From: an uncultured Kiritimatiellota bacterium
Lineage (GTDB): Bacteria; Verrucomicrobiota; Kiritimatiellia; RFP12; UBA1067
DNA: 64,000 nucleotides
Direction: 5' to 3'
Assembly: GCA_934635385.1 (NCBI GenBank)
Contig: CAKTZI010000002.1
Coordinates: forward strand, 1-64,000
Shown: in pieces, positions 1 through 8,871 of the stretch
Layout: every line of letters starts with the position of its first letter
How positions within the stretch are numbered: position 1 is the first letter of the stretch
Program-made: the position numbers and the translations under genes
Notes under the pieces: model-generated
The model's database searches: none
Told to the model about the DNA's origin: nothing
The model's input: the letters and a program-made list of their open reading frames with translations, nothing else

Positions 1-90
1 CTGGGCGGAATGTCTGGGCGGAATGTCTGGGCGGAATGTCTGGGCGGAATGTCTGGGCGGAATGTCTGGGCGGAATGTCTGGGCGGAATG
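1..90. repeat. 13-bp tandem repeat, about seven copies
   Basis: The unit CTGGGCGGAATGT is repeated head to tail without mismatch from the left edge of the window to base 90, with the last copy one base short. The array may continue outside the window. It ends 5-6 bases before the Shine-Dalgarno sequence AAGGAGG (96-102) of the large surface-protein gene. Because 13 is not a multiple of three, the array stays open in the downstream gene's frame as a 13-residue peptide repeat, but the better start lies after it. Confidence 0.95.
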
Positions 91-108
91 ACAACAAGGA
101 GGTCAAGA

Positions 109-3100
109 ATGAACATTCGGCAAATCAGTCAGGGCTTGGCGGCCCTCATGGGCGGCGCGTTCGCGCTGCACGCAACGGCCGGGACGGTCTACCTGAAGCA
201 GGGCGGCGAATACACCGACGGCATCGACCTGTCGACGGCGCAAGGCGCGAGCGCCGACTGGGCGACGCGCTACACGGACAGTCTGAACGTCCACAGCGGC
301 GCGGATTACGTCTACTCGTCGTCGTTCGTCGCGGACGGCGAGACCAAGCGCATGGCCGACACGGACGCAAGGATTCGCGTGGGCATCTACCAGGACGCCA
401 AGACCGACCGGACGTTCGCCGGCGATTCTCTTCAGGTCGGCAGCCTTGACGAACCGACCGGATTCTTCAACATGAACCAGCGGCGCACCTGCGGTTCGCT
501 CGACGCCTACGGCAAGTGGAAGAAGCTGATCCTGTGCGACGGCACGTGGTACGTGGGCGGTGCGGAAAGCGTCTTCGTCGGCTTCGGTGGCGGCACGGTC
601 GAGGTGCGGAGTCCAGAGACGAAGCCGTTCCACTTCTATAGTGACATTGCCGCGAGCAGTTTCACGTCCACGGCGCGGAACGGTCAGACGCACGGCACGT
701 GGTCGTTCCATTCGGCGTTTGTCGGTGCGGCAGACGTCGCGCTCACGTTCTCGCTCAACGACAAGGTGACGGCGTTCCCGTATGACTTCCGCCTGACGGC
801 CGACAACACGGCCTACAAGGGCAAGTTCGTCGTGCGCAACGTGGGCGCGCGCCTCGTCTTCACGAACGCCTCCGCACTGGGCGCGTCGGATGCGCTTCTG
901 GCCGACGCGATCACGCTGGCGGACGGTGGCGCGCTCGCGGCGCCGGACGGCGCGGACGTCACGCTCGAATCCGCGACGCGCGGCGTGACGGTCGATGCGA
1001 CGGGCGGGCGGCTGAGCGCGGCGGACGGTTCGCGGCTCGTCGTGCGCCTGCCGATTTCGGGAACAGGCCCGGTGCGCGTCTGCGGCGGCGGCGAGGTCGT
1101 TCTCGATTGCGCGTATGCGGCCGGGGCGATCACGGTCGCGCATGACACGCTCCTCACGCTGGGCGCGAACGCGAACCTGAACGATGCGGCGGTCATCTAC
1201 GAAGGCGGGCCGGTGGTGTCCCTGCCGCAGGACGGCGTGACGAACGACCTCGATCTCGCGGCGCAGGACGGCGTGACGCTTGCGTTCTTTCACGGCAGCT
1301 CCCGCGTGACGCGCGGCTGCTACACGGCGACGAGCGTTGGCGCGACGTGGCCGCTCGCCCTGAAGGTCATGGGCGACTTCGTGCGCCCGTCGGCGGACGC
1401 GGCGTTCCCTGTCCTGCGCATGCCGTCGTTGCTCAAGACGGTGACGGCGGACGACTTCTTCGTTTCGGGTGCGACGCCTTATGACCACCGCCTGACGGTC
1501 GAGACGGACGCGGACGGGATGCAAACGGTCGTGCTGTCGTTTCCGACGGTGCTGTCGGCCGTGGACGTGAACAACGCCGTCAGCACCTGGACGGACGGCG
1601 AGACGACAGTCGATGCCTACGCCGCGTATTCGGCGAAGGAGGGCGAGTCGTTTGCGGCGCAGTATGCGGACTGCGCGTGGAACCTGACGCTGGGCGATGT
1701 GCGGCGCATCAACGCCGGGTATCACACGGCTCCGTATCTCGGTTCGCCGTTTTCCGTCAAGGGACTGGGGCCGGACGGCGCGAAGCAACTGAACTTCTGC
1801 CTCAAGTCGGCGGACTACACGTGGAATGACCTGCGGCTCTACGGCAACCTCTTCACCTACGGCAGCGGCCTCGACGCGACGATTCGCGGCAAGCTCTCGA
1901 TCTTCAGCTCCGAAGACGAGCCGACCCAGCTGTGCGCGCCGGACGGCGACGGGTCCGTGACGACGGTCGCGGCCGACATCCACGGCGACGGCTACGCGCA
2001 GCTGCTGCCGCGCGCGGCGGACTGCGGCGGGCGGACGGTCGCGTTCACGGGTGACAACGGCCGCTTCCTCGGCACGTTTGACGCGCGGGCCTGCGGCACG
2101 GCCACGGAGGCGGACGTCGCGACCAACTTCATCTGCTGGACGGTGGCATCCGCGAATGGCTTTGGCGGCAATCCGGCGTTCTTCACGCCCGATGCCGTGC
2201 GCCTTGGCGGCGGCACCGTGCTGAAGGTCGCGCAGAGTCTCACGATGCCGCACGTCAACCGCGGCTTCACGGTGCGCGAGTGGCCGACGATTGAGGTCGC
2301 GGCGGGGCAGGTCTTCCGGCTTTGCTCGAAGCTGACGGTGGCGGGGCGTCTCACGAAGACGGGCGAGGGTCTGCTGATTCTCGATGATGTCGCGGCCGAG
2401 GCGGGTGCGAAGCTCGTCGTCGCGGCGGGCGCGGTCTCCTTCAGCGGCGCCGTGCCGTCCGCGCTGGACATCGACTACGCGAGCGGCGAGCTCGCGCTCC
2501 CCCTCGGCGCGGCGACCGCCGCGTGGCCGGCTGACGCGCCGCGCGGCGCCAAGGTGCAGTTCGTCTGCTTGCCGGACGGCACGACGTCGGGCGCATTCGA
2601 GATGAGCGCGGCGGCGAAGGCCGACTTCTGGCCGATCGGCATCACGCTCGCCCTTTCGTCGCGTCCGCAACCCGACGCGAAGTTTGCCGTCCTGCGCATC
2701 TCGGCGGACGTGCGGACGGTCACGCTCGACGACTTCTACTCGGCGAGCCGGACGCCGTACGCGGAGAGCTATGCGCTGGAGACCGACGACAGCGGGCTGC
2801 AGACGCTTTACGTCTCGTTCCCCGAGGTGCTGACGGCGACGCGCCTGCAGAATTCGATGCCGCACACGGTCTGGCGGCGCGCGGACGGCACGTGCGTCAC
2901 GAACGAGGAAACGGCGGCGTTCGCCTATCGCGTGAGCGAGCGGTCGCTCGACGCCGACCAGTTCCGCGTCTCGAAGCTGACGAATCCGTTCGCGGGGCAG
3001 TCGCTGTCCGTCGCGCGGGAGTCGGGCTCGGATGAGCTGAAGTTCCCCCTGCGCTTCAGCAATGCGGAAATTCCGAACCTCCGCCTCTATGGCAACACGG

Positions 3101-4107
3101 CGCTTCAGAAGATCGCGGGCGTCAGCAGGGACGACATCGGCGGCGACCTGACGGTGCTCGGCACGGCGGCGAATCCGACGGCGTTCCGCGTCCAGCACGA
3201 CAACGACTCGTACAACGCCTCCTTTAACTATGTCGGCCGCCTGCGCGGCGACGGCCATCTCGTCTGCACGCCGGTCAGCCTCGGCGCGGGCGTGGCGAAG
3301 CTGCCGCGTCTTGGTTTCGGCGGCGACAATGCGCGCTTCGTCGGGACGCTGGAGGTGACGGCGGACGCGGCGACGCGCGCGGCGCTGCCGATGTTCGACC
3401 CGACCGACGGGACGCGCACGAACAACGTGACGCTGGAAGTCTCGTCGTCCACGGCGCTCGGTGGTGCGTTGCCGGCCTTCGACGCACGGGCGCTTCGCCT
3501 TGGCTGGTCGTCCGTCCTGAAAGTCCTCTGCGACGCGACGCTAGCCGAGAACCGTGGCCTCTCCGTTTCCGAGAGTCCGTGCATCGACGTCGCGGAGGAC
3601 GCGACGTTCGAGGTGCGCGAGACGACGACGCTCGACGGTACGCTGACGAAGACGGGCGCGGGGACGCTCTGTCTGGCCGGGCTCGTCGCCGAAAATGCCG
3701 CCGCCGAGGCGAACGTGGTTCGTTCGGACGAAGGCCGCCTCGTGCTGACGCAGCCGGAGACCGTGCGCGACGTTCGGATCGACGCGCCGGAGGTGACGCT
3801 CGTCGTCTCGCGTGACGCGACCGAAGCGCTCGTGAACGCGGTCGATGCGTCGCCGTTCGGCACGTCGGGCCGGATTCGCCTCGCTTGGGCGGAGGGGCAC
3901 GGCGTGACGGACGAGCCGAAGGCGTATGACTGGATCGAGGTCCCGCTCATGGAGATCCTCCCCGAGGCGGTGGCGGACGTCAAGGGACGGATCGCCTTCC
4001 CGCGCCGCACGGTTGGCGAGATCGCGGAAGTCGCGGCGGGCGACGGCCTGACGCGCCTTGTCCTGCGGGCCAAGATCCGCGTTGGGACGGTCCTCATCCT
4101 CCGCTGA
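109..4107 (+). CDS. large secreted repeat protein, autotransporter-passenger/beta-helix-like
   Basis: This encodes about 1,332 residues. I chose ATG 109 because AAGGAGG sits 6 bases upstream and the product opens with a signal peptide (MNIRQISQGL..., hydrophobic to ALHATAG). The rest is Gly/Ala/Thr/Asp-rich and resembles extracellular beta-helix passengers. Two copies of a PATR-like motif occur near residues 746 (RLTKTGEGLLIL) and 1177 (TLTKTGAGTLCL). A unit of about 430 residues is duplicated: FPVLRM...TVTADDFF near 431 and FAVLRI...TVTLDDFY near 857, each followed by a matching LRLYGN segment. No C-terminal beta-barrel or PEP-CTERM is visible; the protein ends RVGTVLILR, much like the protein at 18156-20972 (GPSLLFVIR). 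The role is probably surface display or adhesion. The function is inferred, but the coding call is secure. Confidence 0.85.
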   Translation: MNIRQISQGLAALMGGAFALHATAGTVYLKQGGEYTDGIDLSTAQGASADWATRYTDSLNVHSGADYVYSSSFVADGETKRMADTDARIRVGIYQDAKTDRTFAGDSLQVGSLDEPTGFFNMNQRRTCGSLDAYGKWKKLILCDGTWYVGGAESVFVGFGGGTVEVRSPETKPFHFYSDIAASSFTSTARNGQTHGTWSFHSAFVGAADVALTFSLNDKVTAFPYDFRLTADNTAYKGKFVVRNVGARLVFTNASALGASDALLADAITLADGGALAAPDGADVTLESATRGVTVDATGGRLSAADGSRLVVRLPISGTGPVRVCGGGEVVLDCAYAAGAITVAHDTLLTLGANANLNDAAVIYEGGPVVSLPQDGVTNDLDLAAQDGVTLAFFHGSSRVTRGCYTATSVGATWPLALKVMGDFVRPSADAAFPVLRMPSLLKTVTADDFFVSGATPYDHRLTVETDADGMQTVVLSFPTVLSAVDVNNAVSTWTDGETTVDAYAAYSAKEGESFAAQYADCAWNLTLGDVRRINAGYHTAPYLGSPFSVKGLGPDGAKQLNFCLKSADYTWNDLRLYGNLFTYGSGLDATIRGKLSIFSSEDEPTQLCAPDGDGSVTTVAADIHGDGYAQLLPRAADCGGRTVAFTGDNGRFLGTFDARACGTATEADVATNFICWTVASANGFGGNPAFFTPDAVRLGGGTVLKVAQSLTMPHVNRGFTVREWPTIEVAAGQVFRLCSKLTVAGRLTKTGEGLLILDDVAAEAGAKLVVAAGAVSFSGAVPSALDIDYASGELALPLGAATAAWPADAPRGAKVQFVCLPDGTTSGAFEMSAAAKADFWPIGITLALSSRPQPDAKFAVLRISADVRTVTLDDFYSASRTPYAESYALETDDSGLQTLYVSFPEVLTATRLQNSMPHTVWRRADGTCVTNEETAAFAYRVSERSLDADQFRVSKLTNPFAGQSLSVARESGSDELKFPLRFSNAEIPNLRLYGNTALQKIAGVSRDDIGGDLTVLGTAANPTAFRVQHDNDSYNASFNYVGRLRGDGHLVCTPVSLGAGVAKLPRLGFGGDNARFVGTLEVTADAATRAALPMFDPTDGTRTNNVTLEVSSSTALGGALPAFDARALRLGWSSVLKVLCDATLAENRGLSVSESPCIDVAEDATFEVRETTTLDGTLTKTGAGTLCLAGLVAENAAAEANVVRSDEGRLVLTQPETVRDVRIDAPEVTLVVSRDATEALVNAVDASPFGTSGRIRLAWAEGHGVTDEPKAYDWIEVPLMEILPEAVADVKGRIAFPRRTVGEIAEVAAGDGLTRLVLRAKIRVGTVLILR

Positions 4108-4130
4108 ACAGAACAACAGGGAAAGAAGTC

Positions 4131-7100
4131 ATGACGAAAACGATCCTGAACATCACGTTGGCCGCGACAGGCGGCTGGGCCTTTGCCGCCGCGCCCGTGG
4201 AGCCCGTCCCGGCGTTCCCGGACGCGAAGATGCCGCCTGTCGAGGAGAACCCGATCTTCGCGCCGATCACGCCGGGCGGCAACCGGCTCTTCAATTCGAG
4301 CTTCGAGCTGGGCCTCTGCGGCTGGTGTCTCGTCTGCAACACGACGTATGACAAGGCGGAAGGGGAGTTGCCGACGGTCTCGGTCGATGCGACGGACGCA
4401 AAGCACGGGCGGCAGTCGCTTCGGATCGACACGTGCGGCTGGAAGAAGACGGTGACGCTCAATTCACACGACTGCTACGGCGTGCCCGGCTCGAATCTCA
4501 CGTTCTCCTGTTGGATGCGGGCCGAAAAGCCCGTGCGGCGGATGCGCGTCAGCTTCGGCGACGCGACGGCCGACTTCGCGTCCAAGGGCTATCTCCGCTG
4601 GTACAACGACGGCGGTGACGTCGGGGTCGGGACGAACTGGACGCGCGTGACGCGGGCGACGAAGACGCCGCTCAACGACGTCAACCGCAAGGCCGTCCTC
4701 AAGATCGACCTGCCGCCGGGCAACGTCTACTGGCTGGACGCCGCGAAGGTGGAGGTCGGCGACGCGGCGACCGCCTACGCGCCGATGGCCGAGGCGGAGT
4801 CGGCGAACGTCATCCGCGAGCCGGTCATTGTCCACGCGGGCGGGACGCGCCTCCACGACTGCGAGTTTCGCGCCGTGGACTACCGCACGGGCGAGCGAAT
4901 CGCCGAGAGCCGTCCGTTCGCGGTCACGCGCTATGGCGCGCGTTCGATTGGCGGACGCTGGCGCGGCGGCTGGACGCTGCCCGAATACGTGGCGGTCGTC
5001 CATCCGCTGGGCGAAAGCCCCCTGCGCGCGAACCCAGACGATCCCGGCTTCTTCCTGGGCGCGAACGGCGGTGTTGCGCGGCGTTCGGTCAGCGGCGGGG
5101 CCGTCTGGCTGATCGGCGCGGCGGGCGTCGAGACGACGACGGACTTTGCGCGGCGCGTACGCCTCGGCGGCAACGCGATGCTGCGCACACAGGACATCGG
5201 CAGCCAGTGGGTCGATTTCGAGTACGAACGCGGCGTCTTCGACTGGAACTATCTTGACCGGATCGTCAAGCCGGTTGCGGAATCGGGCGTCGAGACGATG
5301 TTCGTCCTCGGCGGCAGCGCGTTCATGGCCTGGGACGATCCGAAAAAGGACGGTCGGCGGCGCGACTGGTATGTGCGCAAAAACAGCCGCGAGGCGCGTG
5401 TCCACGGCTTCGCGCGCTGGGGCGCGAAAAGCCGCATCCCGTCCGACGCCGACTGGATCGAGCACCTGACGGGCATCTACCGCCACTACAAGGGCGTCGT
5501 CAACTGGTACGAGGCGATCAACGAGCCGAACCTCCAGCTGGCCGACCCGACCGACTACACGGATCTTCTGAAGCTCTCGTACCGCACGCTGAAGGGGCTC
5601 GATCCGTCGCTCAAGGTCGTCGGCATCTGCGCGACGGGCGACTTCGGCGGCAAGATCGGCGCGTACGTGGAGGCGATCGGCCGTGCCGGCGGGTTCCAGC
5701 ACCTCGACTACATGAGCTTCCATCCCTACGACGCGGCGGTCGACTACCTGAAGGTCCCGGCGGAGAGGCAGCTGGACGGCATCACGGCACTGTGCGAGCA
5801 GTTCCGCCCGGGCGTGCCGCGCATTCAGGACGAGTGCTTCTACCTCTGCGACAACCGGGCGAACAAGGGTGCATTCCTTCCGCGCAACTGGCCGGCGGGG
5901 AACGTCGTGCGGCGCGCGGCGCTTGACCTCGCGGCCGGGTGCCTGGCGTCGATTTCGCTCACCACGGCCAACTATCTTGACGGCGATGCCTGTCATCCGC
6001 GCCATTCGCACGCAAACGCCTTCAACTTCCGCGCCACGCCGAACGCGACCTACGTGGCGCAGAACTTCTGCGCCGCGCTGCTGGAGGGCGCGCGGAATCC
6101 CAGCCGCCCCGCGCTGCCGGACGGCGTCAACGGCGTCGTGGCGACACGGCCCGACGGACGCCGGGTGACGGTGCTCTGGTTTCGACAGCCCGGTGGACGG
6201 ACGACAATGGCGCGTCCGAACGGTGCGACCGCCTACGACCTCTACGGAAACGAGATTGCGGGCGACACGCTGACCGTGACGGACGAGCCGATCTACCTGC
6301 TGGAAGGCTCGGCAACGAGCCGACCGCCGGCCCAGCGGCCGGATGAACGCACGGACGAACGCCCCGCCCCCTCACGGGAGGCGGGCTTTTTTAACGTTCG
6401 GGACTACGGGGCGAAGGGCGACGGCGTGGCGAACGACACGCGGGCGATTCGAAAGGCCGTCGCCGCGTGCCGGGCGGCGGGCGGCGGACGCATCGTCGTG
6501 CCGGCGGGCGTCTACCGGGCGGGCATGATTGACCTCTACTCGAACATGGAATTGCACGTGGGCGAGGGGGCGACGCTCGTCTCGACGCTTGACCCCGACG
6601 ACTTCCGCATCGAACCGGACGACGTGCCGGTTGGCGGCGACGCCTGTCTGCTCGCCCAGATTCGCGCGCGGCACGCGCGGAACGTGCGCATCACGGGGCC
6701 GGGGACGGTTGACGGGCGTGTGATGGCGTTCATGTTCGAGGACTTTGCGAACGGCGGCGTCGGCGAGGAGCATTTCTCAATGACGCGCTGGGATCTCTTT
6801 CGTCCGCGCACAATCTACTTCGAGGAAGTCTCGGGCTGGTCGGTGCGTGACGTGACGCTGCGCGATTCGGCGAGCTGGACGCTGCACGTGCGCGGCTGCC
6901 GGGACGGCGTTGTCGACGGCGTCCGCATCTACAATCCGCTGCGGGCGGCGAACACGGACGGCGTCGACGTCGACAGCTGTCGGAACGTGTCCGTCCTGAA
7001 CAGCGTGATCGAGACCGGCGACGACGCGATCGTCCTCAAGACGCGGGCGTATGCGGACGGGCCGGCGGGTGTCGCCAAGTATGGCGCGTGTGCAGACATC

Positions 7101-8339
7101 CTCGTGTCGAACGTGACGGCGGTCGCGAGTTCGGCGGCCTTCAAGGTCGGCACCGAGTCGGCGGGCGACTTCCGGGCCATCCGCTTCGTCGATTGCCGCG
7201 CCAGCGGCTCCGCACAGTGCCTGTCGGTCTATTCGCGGGACGGCGGCACGGTCGAGGACGTCACGTTCGAGCGCATCGTCGCGTCGGCCGCGCGCCGGGT
7301 CGACGCGACGCGCCATCGGCTGGGGTTCACGTGGTGGGGCTCCGGCACGCCGGTCTTCGTCTCCGCCGCTTACCGGGGGCTGCGGCCGGGGCAGGATGCC
7401 CTGACCGAGCCGGGGCGGATTCGCAACGTCGTCATCCGGGACTGCCGCCTGTCGGGGGAATCGTCGGCGTATCTCGTCGGTCTGCCGGGAAAGATTGAGG
7501 GCGTCCGAATCGAGAACACGCGGCTGGATTTCGTGCGGCGCGGGCAATGCGCCTCGGATCGGCTGGACGAACAGCCGTCGATGTCGCCGTTCCGCAACGT
7601 CCCGATGCCGGCGGTGTTCGCCGACCATGTGCGCGGCCTCGTCTGCTCCAACGTCACCGTGACGTGGACGAGTGACCGCCGCGAAAGCTGGACGGGCGCG
7701 TTTGCGGAACTGACGGCCTGTCCCGATGCGCAGATGGCGGGCATCTGCGTCGGCCCGCTTGCGGAAGACGTTCGGTTTGACGGTACGCGCACGGTGCGTC
7801 CGGCGGTTGGACGTGACACGGAAGATACGGACGATCCGGGCGCTGTCGGCGCGCGTGTGCTGGCACAGGTTCTCTCCACACCGCCCGAACGCTACACGCC
7901 GCAAGGGTGGCGTCCGACGGCGGAACGGGTCTGGGGCGTCGGGCGAGGCGTGCGCCTTTGCGCGCCCGTCTCCCGGCTTTTGGTCGAGGCGTTGCGCTTT
8001 GCGCGGGCATACGAGTCGATGCGCGGACTGGCGCAGTTGCACGGAATCCTGCAGTCGTTCGAGCGGTCGAAGCGGGCGTTCGTCCCGACGGACGGGTCGG
8101 CGGATGCTGAAGCCTATGTAGCCCTGCGGGCGGAGTGGGAGAACCCCGCACCGACCGTCGCAGGTGCGGCAACGGAAGCCGACCGCCGACGCTACGCCGA
8201 GCTGCGGGCGACGCTGGACGGCTTCGGCAACGTCGACGACGGCTCGCCCGAAGCGCAGGCGGAGATGCTGCGCCTGTGCGTTCTCTTGAAGCCGGAAGAT
8301 GCAGGCCTGTGGAACTGGCTGAAAGGGCTGTTTCTGTGA
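4131..8339 (+). CDS. secreted multidomain glycosidase: CBM-like + clan-A GH (GH39-like) + GH28
   Basis: This 1,402-residue protein has a signal peptide (MTKTILNITLAATGGWAFAAA). Residues about 45-210 look like a CBM_4/9-type jelly roll (FNSSFELG...GW...DAAKVEVGD). Residues about 330-650 look like a clan-A glycoside hydrolase: YEAINEPN places a likely acid/base at E465, and IQDECFYL places a possible nucleophile at E568. Residues about 755-1190 form a GH28 right-handed beta-helix: DYGAKGDGVANDT, NTDGVDVDSC (D943, D946) and GDDAIVLK (D964, D965). A short helical tail follows. The GH28 histidine turn (GHG in classical members) reads GTES here. Pectic or other plant polysaccharides are the likely substrate. 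The exact family of the first catalytic domain is uncertain. Confidence 0.85.
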   Translation: MTKTILNITLAATGGWAFAAAPVEPVPAFPDAKMPPVEENPIFAPITPGGNRLFNSSFELGLCGWCLVCNTTYDKAEGELPTVSVDATDAKHGRQSLRIDTCGWKKTVTLNSHDCYGVPGSNLTFSCWMRAEKPVRRMRVSFGDATADFASKGYLRWYNDGGDVGVGTNWTRVTRATKTPLNDVNRKAVLKIDLPPGNVYWLDAAKVEVGDAATAYAPMAEAESANVIREPVIVHAGGTRLHDCEFRAVDYRTGERIAESRPFAVTRYGARSIGGRWRGGWTLPEYVAVVHPLGESPLRANPDDPGFFLGANGGVARRSVSGGAVWLIGAAGVETTTDFARRVRLGGNAMLRTQDIGSQWVDFEYERGVFDWNYLDRIVKPVAESGVETMFVLGGSAFMAWDDPKKDGRRRDWYVRKNSREARVHGFARWGAKSRIPSDADWIEHLTGIYRHYKGVVNWYEAINEPNLQLADPTDYTDLLKLSYRTLKGLDPSLKVVGICATGDFGGKIGAYVEAIGRAGGFQHLDYMSFHPYDAAVDYLKVPAERQLDGITALCEQFRPGVPRIQDECFYLCDNRANKGAFLPRNWPAGNVVRRAALDLAAGCLASISLTTANYLDGDACHPRHSHANAFNFRATPNATYVAQNFCAALLEGARNPSRPALPDGVNGVVATRPDGRRVTVLWFRQPGGRTTMARPNGATAYDLYGNEIAGDTLTVTDEPIYLLEGSATSRPPAQRPDERTDERPAPSREAGFFNVRDYGAKGDGVANDTRAIRKAVAACRAAGGGRIVVPAGVYRAGMIDLYSNMELHVGEGATLVSTLDPDDFRIEPDDVPVGGDACLLAQIRARHARNVRITGPGTVDGRVMAFMFEDFANGGVGEEHFSMTRWDLFRPRTIYFEEVSGWSVRDVTLRDSASWTLHVRGCRDGVVDGVRIYNPLRAANTDGVDVDSCRNVSVLNSVIETGDDAIVLKTRAYADGPAGVAKYGACADILVSNVTAVASSAAFKVGTESAGDFRAIRFVDCRASGSAQCLSVYSRDGGTVEDVTFERIVASAARRVDATRHRLGFTWWGSGTPVFVSAAYRGLRPGQDALTEPGRIRNVVIRDCRLSGESSAYLVGLPGKIEGVRIENTRLDFVRRGQCASDRLDEQPSMSPFRNVPMPAVFADHVRGLVCSNVTVTWTSDRRESWTGAFAELTACPDAQMAGICVGPLAEDVRFDGTRTVRPAVGRDTEDTDDPGAVGARVLAQVLSTPPERYTPQGWRPTAERVWGVGRGVRLCAPVSRLLVEALRFARAYESMRGLAQLHGILQSFERSKRAFVPTDGSADAEAYVALRAEWENPAPTVAGAATEADRRRYAELRATLDGFGNVDDGSPEAQAEMLRLCVLLKPEDAGLWNWLKGLFL

Positions 8340-8447
8340 GACACGCGTCGAGTGATTGCCCTTGGTACGTAGTGCGGGCGAGACTTCTTCGATGCTAGAA
8401 ACCCCTCGCTTTCTTGTTGCATTCAGAGGTGATGTGACATGGCTTAG

Positions 8448-8500
8448 TTCGTAAATCGAATTACGAAATCAGGGCTGAAATTAGTAAATCAAATTACTAA
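8448..8500. promoter_or_regulatory. pair of operator-like inverted repeats
   Basis: TTCGTAAATCGAATTACGAA (8448-8467) and TTAGTAAATCAAATTACTAA (8481-8500) are two 20-bp dyads with 7-bp arms and a 6-bp centre. The arm differences are compensated (C/G in one, A/T in the other), so each dyad is preserved. Their centres are 33 bp apart, about three helical turns. They precede the ATG at 8507 by only a few bases, as autoregulatory operators do. No bound protein is known. The stretch 8340-8447 shows no gene and no clear terminator. Confidence 0.55.
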
Positions 8501-8506
8501 GATACC

Positions 8507-8772
8507 ATGGTAAGCGAAGAAGACATTCAGGTTTTGATTCGGACATCAGATCGCGTAGTCGGCGAAGTTTCGACAGATTTACATCGCGCGCTGGATGGGG
8601 ACACTACGAGGGACGCCTGATTGAAACCGTGAACAAGATACTCGGACAGATCAAAGATGTCCCCAATTCCGACGGACGTCGATTTATCTTTTTAGACGCA
8701 ACCAAACTCTGTATTTGTCATGGTCGCATGATTGACAAGCCAAAAGAAAATAAGGTATACTTTTGCCCATGA
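8507..8772 (+). pseudogene. remnant of a small or deleted gene, frameshifted
   Basis: ATG 8507 opens 37 codons (MVSEEDIQVLIRTSDRVVGE...) that end at a TGA at 8618-8620. A second frame, open from about 8596 to the TGA at 8770-8772, continues with a natural-looking protein sequence (GRLIETVNKILGQIKDVPNS, then FIFLDATKLCICHGRM). The two parts look like the ends of one or two genes joined by a deletion with a frame change. I do not recognise the family; the first part vaguely recalls the N-terminus of AAA ATPases of the DUF4143 type. Base composition is AT-richer than the flanks. Together with 8340-8447 this fills the gap after the glycosidase. Confidence 0.3.
8732..8761 (+). promoter_or_regulatory. 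sigma-70 promoter of the radical SAM/Cys-rich gene cluster
   Basis: TTGACA (8732-8737) and TATACT (8756-8761) are separated by 18 bp. The predicted start of transcription falls at or just before the ATG at 8769. This is the only consensus-like promoter I see before the radical SAM gene, so it may drive the whole tightly spaced cluster to about 14.4 kb. It overlaps the end of the remnant at 8507-8772. Confidence 0.5.
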
Positions 8773-8867
8773 GGAAATTCATTTCTTGTTTTGTTGTTGC
8801 ATATATGGCGATAGCCGTGTGGTTTACGTCATCCGTTGCGGTGTTGGCGCGAGCATACGGAGGTTGA
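8769..8867 (+). CDS. small hydrophobic peptide, 32 aa, upstream of the radical SAM gene
   Basis: ATG AGG AAA ... GGT TGA encodes a basic N-terminus (MRKF), a hydrophobic stretch (VVAYMAIAVWF) and an AYGG end. It resembles a bare signal peptide or membrane-inserted small protein. The ATG overlaps the preceding TGA (ATGA) and lies 7 bases after the -10 hexamer, so its transcript may be leaderless. The radical SAM ATG follows 4 bases after its stop. It has no paired cysteines or obvious core peptide. It could be a leader ORF controlling downstream translation, a small secreted peptide, or chance. Confidence 0.35.
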   Translation: MRKFISCFVVAYMAIAVWFTSSVAVLARAYGG

Positions 8868-8871
8868 ATTT

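Noticed and set aside
10..108. Coding extension of the giant surface protein through the 13-bp repeats
   Set aside because: The array is merely open in that frame; a strong Shine-Dalgarno and signal peptide support ATG 109.
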